A DNA stretch of 64,000 nt from Arthrobacter sp. ISL-72 (GTDB lineage Bacteria > Actinomycetota > Actinomycetes > Actinomycetales > Micrococcaceae). Where the stretch lies: NCBI RefSeq assembly GCF_018613755.1, contig NZ_JAGGPP010000027.1, forward strand, positions 124,001-188,000, in the 5' to 3' direction. Below are positions 8,543 through 16,272 of this stretch, one piece after another (the first letter of the stretch is position 1; every line of letters starts with the position of its first letter). The position numbers were made by a program, and so were the translations under genes. The notes below the pieces were generated by a model that was not told the origin of the DNA, ran no database searches, and was given only the letters and a program-made list of their open reading frames with translations.

Positions 8543-8732
8543 CGTTAATGTCTACCGTCGGGGCCCGGACGTGTCGAGGAAAGCGGCGGGGGAGTTGAAA
8601 CTATTCGCCCGCACGATCGTGGCTTTCCGCGGGATCCTGCCGGAACGGGCCGGGTGGGCCATAGACTCTAGCCAGTACCGCTCGGGACAGCGATGCAGCT
8701 GGACAGCGACGGAGCTGGAAGGGGAGTGGCGG

Positions 8733-9950
8733 GTGAAGCTAGGCATACCGCGGGAACGCCGCGAGGGTGAACGACGCGTGGCCGCAACGCCGGAGACCGT
8801 TAAACAGTTGGCCGGCCTGGGGCTGGAGGTCCTGGTCGAAACGGGGGCAGGGACCGCCGCGGGCCACAGCGACGACGCCTACGCGCAGGCGGGCGCCCGG
8901 ATTGTTCCCGGGCTCGATTTTGGTTCCCTTGACATCCTTGCCCACGTACGGCCGTTGGAACCGGCGACGGCGGCAGCCCTGCCACGGGGAGCCGTCACCG
9001 CTGGCCTTGCCTCGCCCTCGTCGGAACTGCCCGCCGTCCGGGCGCTTGCCGCCGCGGGGGTGACGTCCTTCGCGCTCGAACTCGTGCCGCGGATCTCCCG
9101 GGCACAGTCGATGGACGCCCTGTCCTCGCAGGCCCTCGTCGCCGGCTACCGCTGCGTGCTGGAGGCGGCGATGCGCCTGCCGCGATTTTTCCCGCTCTTT
9201 ATGACGGCGGCCGGCACCATCCCGCCGGCGCGCGTGCTGGTGCTCGGCGTCGGTGTGGCCGGCCTGCAGGCCATCGGAACGGCTAAACGGCTGGGCGCCC
9301 GCGTTTCCGCCAATGACATCCGGCCCGCCTCCGCGGACGAGGTCGCCTCGATGGGCGGCACCTTCATCAAGCTCGACCTCGAGACAGCGGAAGCCTCCGG
9401 CGGCTACGCGCGCGAGTTGAGCGCGGACCGCGGCGCCCTGCAGCGGCAGCTTCTGGCACCGCACGTGGCACAGGCGGATGTGTTGATTACGACGGCGGCC
9501 GTCCCCGGCCGGCGCGCCCCGCTCCTGGTGACCCGGGAGATGGTGCAGGGGATGCGGCCCGGCTCGGTGGTGGTGGATCTCGCCGCGGAGTCGGGCGGCA
9601 ACGTGGAGGGGTCCGTTCCCGGCGAAGATATTACGGTGGCCACCGCGGACGGCCAGGGAACAGTCACCCTGGTGGGCATGAAGGACGCCGCATCCGCCAT
9701 GCCCGCCGATGCCTCCCGGCTCTACGCGAAAAACGTCGCCAACCTGCTGGCGCTGATGGTCAAGGACGGCGCCCTGGCCCTGGACTTCGGCGACGAAGTG
9801 GTGGCCGGGACCTGCCTGACGCACGACGGCGACGTACGGCATCCGCCCACGGCGGAGGCCCTGGCGGCGGCATTTCCGCAAGCTGCGGCACCGGCACCCG
9901 CCGTGCATAAGACTGAACAGCCCACCGCGCAGAACGAGGGGGTGGTCTGA
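8733..9950 (+). CDS. pntAA: NAD(P) transhydrogenase alpha subunit, NAD-binding domain I
   Basis: A 405-residue protein, the soluble NAD(H)-binding part of the proton-translocating transhydrogenase. It starts VKLGIPRERREGERRVAATPE, the usual family start, has the alanine-dehydrogenase/PNT N-terminal fold to about residue 140, and the Rossmann motif VLGVGVAGLQA. AESGGNVEGS and GMKDAASAMPADAS close domain I. GTG start at 8733 with AAGGGGAG upstream; longer in-frame starts lack family similarity. The complex sits at the membrane and uses the proton gradient to make NADPH from NADH. As in other bacteria with a split alpha subunit, the membrane part is encoded by the next gene, which overlaps by one base (TGATG). 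Confidence 0.95.
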   Translation: MKLGIPRERREGERRVAATPETVKQLAGLGLEVLVETGAGTAAGHSDDAYAQAGARIVPGLDFGSLDILAHVRPLEPATAAALPRGAVTAGLASPSSELPAVRALAAAGVTSFALELVPRISRAQSMDALSSQALVAGYRCVLEAAMRLPRFFPLFMTAAGTIPPARVLVLGVGVAGLQAIGTAKRLGARVSANDIRPASADEVASMGGTFIKLDLETAEASGGYARELSADRGALQRQLLAPHVAQADVLITTAAVPGRRAPLLVTREMVQGMRPGSVVVDLAAESGGNVEGSVPGEDITVATADGQGTVTLVGMKDAASAMPADASRLYAKNVANLLALMVKDGALALDFGDEVVAGTCLTHDGDVRHPPTAEALAAAFPQAAAPAPAVHKTEQPTAQNEGVV

Positions 9951-10258
9951 TGGACGGCATCAGCCTGCTCACAATCACCGTGCTGGCGGTGTTTGTGGGC
10001 TTCGAGGTGGTCTCGAAGGTCTCCAGCACGCTTCATACCCCACTGATGTCCGGCGCCAACGCCATCCACGGCATCATCCTGGTGGGTGCCATCATTGTGG
10101 CCGGCCAGGCGTCTGACCCGTGGGTGCTCGCGGTGGCGCTGCTCGCCGTCGTGCTGGCCACCGCAAACCTGGTGGGCGGGTTCGTGGTGACGGACCGGAT
10201 GCTGGAGATGTTCCGCGGCCGGAGTAGCGGACGCAGCGACCGGGAGGGGCCGCGATGA
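9950..10258 (+). CDS. pntAB: NAD(P) transhydrogenase alpha subunit, membrane part
   Basis: A 102-residue protein with three predicted membrane helices (about residues 5-20, 38-58 and 62-82) and the family segment FEVVSKVSSTLHTPLMSGANAIHGI, which helps form the proton channel of domain II. It overlaps pntAA by one base and pntB by four (ATGA), so the three subunits are translationally coupled. It cannot work alone and completes the split alpha subunit. A short charged C-terminus replaces the fused form found in Escherichia coli PntA. Confidence 0.93.
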   Translation: MDGISLLTITVLAVFVGFEVVSKVSSTLHTPLMSGANAIHGIILVGAIIVAGQASDPWVLAVALLAVVLATANLVGGFVVTDRMLEMFRGRSSGRSDREGPR

Positions 10259-11628
10259 GCCTCCTGGGCCCCACGTGGACGGCGCTGCTCTACCTTGCGG
10301 CGGCCGTGCTGTTCATCATGGCCCTGATGGGCCTTAACTCACCGCGCACTGCACGCCGCGGCAACCTGGTGGGAGCCGCGGGTGCCGTGCTGGGCGTGGC
10401 CACCGCGTTCCTCTCCGCCAGGCTGGAGAATATTCCCTGGATCCTTGCGGCGATTGCCGTAGGCACCGCCGTGGCAGCCCCCGTGGCGCGGCGCGTCAAG
10501 ATGACGCAGATGCCGCAGCTCGTGGCGGCCTTCAACGGCGTCGGCGGCGGGGCGGCGGCGCTGGTGGCGCTGCTGGAACTGGCGCATACGGACGACGCCT
10601 GGGTGCGGCTGGCCATCGCCTTCACCTTGCTGGTGGGTGCAGTGTCCTTCGCCGGTTCCGCCGTCACGTTCGCCAAACTGCAGGAGCTCATGACCACGCG
10701 GCCAGTGGTGTTTCCCGGCCTGCCGGTGATCATGGCGGGGGTACTGCTGGCCGCGGTGGGGGCCGGCGTCGCCGTCGTGCTGGCAGGCTGGCTGCCGCAG
10801 GCAGTGCTGCTGCTGGTGCTGGGCCTGGCCGCGGGCGTCCTTCTGGTGCTGCCGGTAGGCGGCGCGGATGTGCCGATCGTCATCTCACTGCTGAACGCCT
10901 TCACCGGCCTGGCCGTCGCGGCGTCGGGCCTGGTGCTCGGCAACGTGCTGCTGCTCGTCGCCGGAACGCTGGTGGGGGCCTCCGGTACCATCCTGACCCG
11001 CGCGATGGCTGCCGCGATGGGCCGCAGTGTGGCGGGCATTCTGTTCGGCGCCTTCCGGGGAGGCTCGACGGCGGGGTCCACCGCGGTCAGTGAACGGCCG
11101 GTCCGGTCCTCCAATGCCGAGGACGTCGCCGTGCTGCTGGGCTATGCACAGCGCGTCATCATCGTTCCCGGCTACGGCCTGGCCGTGGCGCAGGGCCAGC
11201 ACACCGCCGCGGAACTGGCCAAGGCCCTGCAAATGCGCGGAATTCAGGTGGATTTTGCCATCCACCCCGTGGCCGGCCGCATGCCGGGCCACATGAACGT
11301 GCTCCTCGCCGAAGCCAATGTTCCCTACGAGGAACTCAAGGAAATGACTGAGATCAATTCGGAGTTCAAGACGGCGGATGTCGCCCTCGTGGTGGGCGCC
11401 AACGACGTGGTCAATCCCGCCGCCAAGACGTCCTCGGGTTCGCCCATCTACGGGATGCCGATTCTGGAAGTGGCCGATGCCCGGCAGGTGGTATTCCTCA
11501 AGCGCTCCATGCGTCCGGGCTTCGCCGGCATCGAGAACGAGCTGCTCTATGAACCGCGGACCACCCTGCTGTTCGGGGACGCGAAGGACTCGCTGACCAA
11601 GGTGCTGGGGGCGGTCAAAGCGTTGTAG
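10255..11628 (+). CDS. pntB: NAD(P) transhydrogenase beta subunit
   Basis: A 457-residue protein. The first half has about eight membrane helices (rest of domain II). The C-terminal half is the NADP(H)-binding domain III, shown by VIIVPGYGLAVAQGQHTAAELA, HPVAGRMPGHMNVLLAEANVPY, VGANDVVNPAA and FLKRSMRPGFAGIENELLY. Domain III exchanges hydride with domain I of PntAA while protons cross the membrane. It overlaps pntAB by four bases and is the last gene of the operon. The next gene (ligC) starts 59 bases later in the same direction and may or may not be read through. Confidence 0.95.
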   Translation: MSLLGPTWTALLYLAAAVLFIMALMGLNSPRTARRGNLVGAAGAVLGVATAFLSARLENIPWILAAIAVGTAVAAPVARRVKMTQMPQLVAAFNGVGGGAAALVALLELAHTDDAWVRLAIAFTLLVGAVSFAGSAVTFAKLQELMTTRPVVFPGLPVIMAGVLLAAVGAGVAVVLAGWLPQAVLLLVLGLAAGVLLVLPVGGADVPIVISLLNAFTGLAVAASGLVLGNVLLLVAGTLVGASGTILTRAMAAAMGRSVAGILFGAFRGGSTAGSTAVSERPVRSSNAEDVAVLLGYAQRVIIVPGYGLAVAQGQHTAAELAKALQMRGIQVDFAIHPVAGRMPGHMNVLLAEANVPYEELKEMTEINSEFKTADVALVVGANDVVNPAAKTSSGSPIYGMPILEVADARQVVFLKRSMRPGFAGIENELLYEPRTTLLFGDAKDSLTKVLGAVKAL

Positions 11629-11687
11629 CCGGACATGGTCCCGGGCGGGGGGTGGTGCGAAACGGGCCGCCGGGCAAGAATGGCGAT

Positions 11688-12770
11688 ATGCAACTGCCGG
11701 TGATGCCCCCGATCGCGCCGATGCTCGCCAAAGCGGTCAGTGCCCTGCCCGATGTGCCGGACTCCGGCCCGAAGTGGAGCTTTGAGCCCAAGTGGGACGG
11801 CTTCCGGTCCATTATTTTCCGGGACGGCGACGAAGTGGAGATCGGCAGCCGCAACGGCAAGCCCATGACCCGGTACTTCCCCGAACTTGTGGAGGCGCTG
11901 AAGGCTAACCTGCCGCCGCGGTGCGTGCTCGACGGCGAAATCGTCCTCGTGGGCGCGTCCGGTGACCGCTTGGACTTCGACGCGCTCCAGCAGCGGATCC
12001 ACCCCGCGGCCAGCCGGGTGAAGCTCCTGGCGGCGCAGACGCCGGCCAGGTTCGTGGCGTTCGACCTGCTGGCCCTCGATGACGAGGACTTCACCGGGCG
12101 GCCGTTCACCGAGCGGCGGGCCGTCCTGGAGAAGGCGCTTGCCGCCAGTTCGGCGCCGGTCCACGTGACCGCCACGACGCGGGACAACGGCACAGCCGAG
12201 CAGTGGTTCAACCAGTTCGAAGGAGCGGGCCTCGACGGGATCGTGGCAAAGGCTTTGGACGGCACCTACCAGCCGGACAAACGCGTGATGCTCAAGATCA
12301 AGCACGAACGCACCGCCGACTGCGTCCTGGCCGGCTACCGCGTGCACACCAGCGGATCGGACCGGATCGGCTCCCTGCTCCTGGGGCTTTACGGCGGCGA
12401 CGGGGTGCTCGCCAGCGTGGGCGTGGTGGGCGCCTTTCCGATGAAGCGGCGCCAGGAACTGTTCGAGGAACTCCAGCCGCTGGTGACCGACTTTGACGGC
12501 CACCCCTGGGCCTGGGCCAAGCAGGAGGAGGGCAATCGGACGCCGAGGAAAGCCGAAGGCAGCCGCTGGAGCGCAGGCAAGGACCTGTCCTTCGTCCCGC
12601 TCCGCCCCGAGCGGGTGCTGGAAGTGAAATACGACCACATGGAGGGTGACAGGTTCCGCCATACAGCCCAGTTTGTCCGCTGGCGGCCGGACCGGGACCC
12701 GGAATCCTGCACCTATGCCCAGTTGGAAGAGCCGGTCAGGTACGACCTCGCCGAAGTGCTGGACACCTAG
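11688..12770 (+). CDS. ligC: ATP-dependent DNA ligase, LigC type
   Basis: A 360-residue stand-alone ligase. The adenylation motif I is FEPKWDGFR, with the catalytic lysine at residue 35. CVLDGEIVLVG, FDLLALDD, GLDGIVAKALDG and MLKIKHERTADCVLAGY supply motifs III, IIIa, IV and V. The C-terminal OB-fold follows. There is no polymerase or nuclease domain, so it is LigC rather than LigD. LigC enzymes in actinobacteria are accessory ligases linked to base-excision or end-joining repair, and the replicative ligase is the NAD-dependent LigA. I chose ATG 11688 because MQLPVMPPIAPMLAKA is the usual start; the upstream ATG at 11652 would add 12 unlikely residues. Confidence 0.9.
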   Translation: MQLPVMPPIAPMLAKAVSALPDVPDSGPKWSFEPKWDGFRSIIFRDGDEVEIGSRNGKPMTRYFPELVEALKANLPPRCVLDGEIVLVGASGDRLDFDALQQRIHPAASRVKLLAAQTPARFVAFDLLALDDEDFTGRPFTERRAVLEKALAASSAPVHVTATTRDNGTAEQWFNQFEGAGLDGIVAKALDGTYQPDKRVMLKIKHERTADCVLAGYRVHTSGSDRIGSLLLGLYGGDGVLASVGVVGAFPMKRRQELFEELQPLVTDFDGHPWAWAKQEEGNRTPRKAEGSRWSAGKDLSFVPLRPERVLEVKYDHMEGDRFRHTAQFVRWRPDRDPESCTYAQLEEPVRYDLAEVLDT

Positions 12771-12783
12771 GGACCTTAAGCAG

Positions 12784-12816
12784 CGGCGGCCCGCCCTTGG
12801 GAGGGGAGGGCCGCCG
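12784..12816. terminator. Bidirectional hairpin between convergent genes
   Basis: A nine-base stem CGGCGGCCC/GGGCCGCCG (12784-12792 with 12808-12816) lies between the stops of ligC (plus strand) and the MHS transporter (minus strand). The position and symmetry suit a shared terminator; there is no long T-run. Confidence 0.5.
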
Positions 12817-12837
12817 TCGTGCGTCTGTCAGTGATCG

Positions 12838-14157
12838 TTACTTCAGGCCGAGCTCACGGGTGGGAGTCCTGAAGGATTCCTTGGCGGTGAGTGCCGAGAC
12901 TGCCGCAATGCCACAGATGACGGCGGTGAAGATGCTGATCTGGACCCAGCCGCCGGGCTTGATGCCGCCCATTGCGGCGACGATCGCCGGGGCGAAGCCC
13001 GCCATCAGGAAGCCGAGCTGGGTGCCGATGGCCAGGCCGGAGAACCGGACCTTGGTGCTGAACATCTCGGCGTAGAAGGACGGCCAGACGGCGTTGGAGG
13101 CTGCGTAGCCGAAGGAGAAGAACCCGATGGCGGCGAGGAACATCAGCGGAAGGCTGTCGGATTCGAGGCTCAGCAGGAACACCGGGGTCAGGATGGCGCT
13201 GGCCACGGCGCCGTAGATGAAGACGGGCTTCCGGCCGATCCTGTCCGACAGCATGCCGAACAGCGGCTGGGAGCCGAGGGCCACGAAGTTGGCGCCCACC
13301 ACGAGCCACAGGGTGGTGGTGCCGTCCACGCCGGCCACGGTCTTGGCGTAGCTGATGGCCAGGGTGCCGAACACGGTGGAGACGGCGGCGATGAAGGCGC
13401 AGGCCACCACACGCAGGACGTCGCGCCAGTGGTGCCTGAGCAAATCGGCCACCGGGAGCTTGGAGATGGCGGCGGACTTCTGCGCTTCGGCGAAGGCCGG
13501 CGGTTCATGCAGGGTGCGGCGGATGAAGAAGGCCACCAGGACCACCACGGCGCTGAGCCAGAACGGGATGCGCCAGCCGATGCCGTACTTGATCTCGTCA
13601 GGCAGGGCGAGGACGGGGATGAAGACGAGGGCTGCCAGGATCTGGCCGCCCTGGGTGCCGGTGAGGGTCCAGGAGGTGAAGAAGGACCTCCGGTTGTCCG
13701 GGGCGTGTTCCAGGGTCATGGAGGACGCGCCGGCCTGCTCGCCCGCTGCGGACAGTCCCTGGCAGAGGCGGGCCAGCACCAGCAGGGCCGGTGCCCACCA
13801 GCCCACGGTGTTGAAGTCGGGGAGGCAGCCGATGAGGAAGGTGGAGGCGCCCATCAGCACCAGTGTGAACATCAGGACCTTCTGCCGGCCCACGCGGTCG
13901 CCGAAGTGGCCCAGGATGACGGCGCCGACCGGGCGTGCCACGTAGGCGAAGCCGAAGGTGGCGAAGGACATGATGGCGGCGTTGGCATCAGCATTCGGGA
14001 AAAACACGTGCGGGAAGATCAGCGCGGCGGCGGAACCGAAGATGAAGAAGTCGTAGTATTCGACGGCGCTTCCCAGGAAGCTGGCGAGTGCTGCCTTCTT
14101 CGGGGTCCCGGCCGGTACAGCGATGCCCGGCGTCGTGGACGGGATTGTCTGGCTCAT
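12838..14157 (-). CDS. MFS transporter, metabolite:H+ symporter (MHS) family
   Basis: A 439-residue inner-membrane carrier with 12 predicted helices. The family signatures are present: SFLGSAVEYYDFFIFGSAAALIFP in helix 1, GHFGDRVGRQKVL between helices 2 and 3, and RLCQGLSAAGEQAGASSM in helix 4. MHS members such as ShiA, PcaT and KgtP import organic acids with protons. The gene is divergent from an IclR gene that heads the quinate/protocatechuate operon, so shikimate, quinate or protocatechuate is the likely substrate (inference from context). AAGGAA precedes the ATG at 14157. Confidence 0.85.
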   Translation of the reverse strand: MSQTIPSTTPGIAVPAGTPKKAALASFLGSAVEYYDFFIFGSAAALIFPHVFFPNADANAAIMSFATFGFAYVARPVGAVILGHFGDRVGRQKVLMFTLVLMGASTFLIGCLPDFNTVGWWAPALLVLARLCQGLSAAGEQAGASSMTLEHAPDNRRSFFTSWTLTGTQGGQILAALVFIPVLALPDEIKYGIGWRIPFWLSAVVVLVAFFIRRTLHEPPAFAEAQKSAAISKLPVADLLRHHWRDVLRVVACAFIAAVSTVFGTLAISYAKTVAGVDGTTTLWLVVGANFVALGSQPLFGMLSDRIGRKPVFIYGAVASAILTPVFLLSLESDSLPLMFLAAIGFFSFGYAASNAVWPSFYAEMFSTKVRFSGLAIGTQLGFLMAGFAPAIVAAMGGIKPGGWVQISIFTAVICGIAAVSALTAKESFRTPTRELGLK

Positions 14158-14275
14158 GGTGTTCCTTTGTGTGACGACATTGTCGCGGATGAATCAGCGC
14201 GGATGGATCAGGATTTTTCAGCTGCCGCTCGTCGCAACCGGCGGCGGCTGGTGGTCCTTTTGAAGACCCGGATGA

Positions 14276-14385
14276 GTAGCCACATGGTGGGAGCTACTTG
14301 TGCGATGTAGCAATCATGACTGTGAGGGCAATCACCTGTCAAGAAAAATATCACTATCTAGAAATAGCTCTCACGATGTGGCAAT
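14276..14385. promoter_or_regulatory. Candidate IclR operators between divergent MHS and IclR genes
   Basis: Three alternating pentamers (GTAGC 14276-14280, GCTAC 14293-14297, GTAGC 14307-14311) give the dyad GCTAC-N9-GTAGC. A 13-base near-repeat, GCGATGTAGCAAT (14302-14314) and ACGATGTGGCAAT (14373-14385), spans the IclR promoter region. This would suit autoregulation and joint control of the transporter. It is a by-eye call. Confidence 0.35.
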
Positions 14386-14393
14386 ATCGAGCC

Positions 14394-15224
14394 ATGAGTG
14401 TGAATCAAGACACAGAAGCAGCTGCAGCTGCCGGCGGGGCAGTGAAGGCACCACGCGCAGCCAAGGAAGACTCGCGTACTGACATGGTGGGCAAGGCCCT
14501 GGGCCTTTTGGTCCTGCTAGGTGACGAGCCCCGCGGGGCCAGTGCGGCGGAGCTGTCGCGACGCGCGGAACTGCCGTTCAGCACCACGTACCGGCTGCTG
14601 GGCTCGCTCACCCGCGACGGCTTTGTGGACTACGAGCCGGACGGCCGGCGCTACCACCTGGGGCTGCGCGTCTTCCAGCTGGGCCAGCGGGTGTCCAACC
14701 ACCATGGATTTGCCGGCACCGCGCTGCCCATCCTTCGCCGCGTCACCGAGAAGACCGGCGAGGCCACCATCCTTTCCGTCCGCGACGGAAACCATCACCT
14801 CACCGTGAACAAGGTGGACGGCCCGCAGACCTTCCGGGTCACCAGCGATCCCGGGCACCTCGGCGCACTGCACACCACCTCGGTGGGTAAGGCGCTGGTG
14901 GCCTTCGCCGAGGACGCTGAGCGCGCGCGCCTGGTGGAGGAGCTGGAGCTTGAGCCGCTCACCGAATTTTCCATTACGGACCGGGAGGCCTTCCGGTCCG
15001 AGATCGACGGGGTCCGCCGCCGCGGCTATGCCGTGATGGATGAGGAGAACGAGCTGGGCATGCGCGCCGTTGCCGTTCCCGTCCTCAATGCCCAGGGCTA
15101 CGCTTTTGCATCCCTGGCCACGGCCGTTCCCGTCTTCCGGCTAAGCCTCGAAAACCTGGCGGCCCTTGTCCCGGTGCTCCAGGAGGCTGCCGCCGAACTG
15201 GCAGCCAGGCTGCCGCAACGATGA
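14394..15224 (+). CDS. IclR-family transcriptional regulator (quinate/protocatechuate cluster)
   Basis: A 276-residue regulator. A winged helix-turn-helix (about residues 30-85: LGLLVLLGDEPRGASAAELSRRAELPFSTTYRLLGSLTRDGFV) is followed by the IclR effector-binding domain (GNHHLTVNKVDGPQTFR, HTTSVGKALVAF, RGYAVMDEENELGMRAVAVPV). IclR members often bind aromatic acids or their breakdown products and act as activators or repressors of catabolic operons. It is divergent from the MHS transporter and 166 bases before the quinate/pca operon in the same direction, so it probably controls both. I chose ATG 14394 because the operator-like repeats lie upstream; a longer frame from 14298 would place them inside the gene. 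Confidence 0.85.
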   Translation: MSVNQDTEAAAAAGGAVKAPRAAKEDSRTDMVGKALGLLVLLGDEPRGASAAELSRRAELPFSTTYRLLGSLTRDGFVDYEPDGRRYHLGLRVFQLGQRVSNHHGFAGTALPILRRVTEKTGEATILSVRDGNHHLTVNKVDGPQTFRVTSDPGHLGALHTTSVGKALVAFAEDAERARLVEELELEPLTEFSITDREAFRSEIDGVRRRGYAVMDEENELGMRAVAVPVLNAQGYAFASLATAVPVFRLSLENLAALVPVLQEAAAELAARLPQR

Positions 15225-15263
15225 GCTGCGCCGGGGCGGGCAGCCGCTGTAGCCGGTTCTGTT

Positions 15264-15298
15264 TGTTCGTCATAAGAACAGTAGTGCAAGGTACGAAC
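15264..15298. promoter_or_regulatory. Candidate operator in front of the quinate/pca operon
   Basis: TGTTC-GTCATAA-GAACA (15264-15280) is a 17-base dyad. GTTCGT at 15265-15270 also pairs with ACGAAC at 15293-15298. Together they fill the middle of the only sizeable gap before the ten-gene operon and suit binding of an IclR-type dimer or tetramer. No confident -35/-10 pair was found. Confidence 0.4.
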
Positions 15299-15390
15299 AT
15301 TTCCTGTACGGTTAGCAGTATCACCCGGCGCAGCGCCGGCGCCCAGCGCGTCCCGGCCTGCCGAGTGCCGTTGTCAAAGGAGCTAAACGG

Positions 15391-16272
15391 ATGAGCAATC
15401 GAGCAGAGTCCTTTCTGGTGGGCCTCGTGGGTGACGGCGTCATGCCCTCCCTCACGCCCCCCATGCACGAGCGCGAAGGCGATGTGCAGGGCCTGCGGTA
15501 CCTCTACCGCCCCATCGACCTTCTGGAGCTGGGCCTGCCGGGCGAGTCCGTCGGTGACCTGCTGCAGAGCGCTTACCGCCTCGGCTTCAACGGGTTGAAC
15601 ATCACGCACCCGTGCAAGCAGCTGGTCCTGGAGTACCTCGACGAAATTTCGCCGGATGCCCGCCGGCTCGGCGCCGTCAACACCGTAACCATCAGGGACG
15701 GCCGCTTCATCGGCCACAACACTGACTTCTCCGGCTTCGCCGCCGCCCTCGCCTCAGGCCTCCCCGGTGCGAAGCTTGACCAGGTGGTCCAGCTCGGCGC
15801 CGGCGGTGCCGGTTCCGCCGTCGCATATGCCCTGCTCACTGCCGGCGTCCGCCGCCTCGACCTGGTGGACACGGACGCCGCCCGCTGCGCCGCCCGCGCA
15901 GCCGAACTGTCCGGCTTCTTCCCGGACAGCACCGTCGCGGCACGCACGACGGCGGAGCTGCCGCAGCTGATGCCGCTCGCCGACGGCCTGGTGCACTGCA
16001 CTCCCGTCGGAATGGCGGCGCACCCGGGTGCGCCGCTGGACCTGTCCCTGCTGGATGCGCGGCACTGGGTGGCGGACATTGTGTACCGCCCGATCGAAAC
16101 CGAACTCGTCCGCGAAGCCCGCGCCAAGGGCTGCGAGGTGCTGGACGGCGGTCGCATGGCCGTGGGCCAGGCGGCTGATGCCTTCCGGATCTTCACCGGG
16201 CTCGAGCCGGACCAGGACCGCATGCGCTCGCACTTCCTGGAGCTTGTGGCAGCGGAAGGGGTGGCCGCCTGA
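15391..16272 (+). CDS. Quinate/shikimate dehydrogenase (AroE/YdiB family)
   Basis: A 293-residue NAD(P)-dependent dehydrogenase. The substrate domain has GFNGLNITHPCKQ (catalytic Lys) and GAVNTVTIRDGRFIGHNTD. The Rossmann domain has VQLGAGGAGSAVAYAL, then HCTPVGMAAHPG and DGGRMAVGQAADAF. It interconverts shikimate with 3-dehydroshikimate, or quinate with 3-dehydroquinate. Its place at the head of a catabolic operon, one base of overlap before a 3-dehydroshikimate dehydratase, argues for a degradative rather than biosynthetic role. After the Rossmann strand comes VDTDAARC rather than an NRT-type NADP motif, which suggests NAD preference as in catabolic quinate/shikimate dehydrogenases. AAGGAG precedes the ATG. 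Confidence 0.9.
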   Translation: MSNRAESFLVGLVGDGVMPSLTPPMHEREGDVQGLRYLYRPIDLLELGLPGESVGDLLQSAYRLGFNGLNITHPCKQLVLEYLDEISPDARRLGAVNTVTIRDGRFIGHNTDFSGFAAALASGLPGAKLDQVVQLGAGGAGSAVAYALLTAGVRRLDLVDTDAARCAARAAELSGFFPDSTVAARTTAELPQLMPLADGLVHCTPVGMAAHPGAPLDLSLLDARHWVADIVYRPIETELVREARAKGCEVLDGGRMAVGQAADAFRIFTGLEPDQDRMRSHFLELVAAEGVAA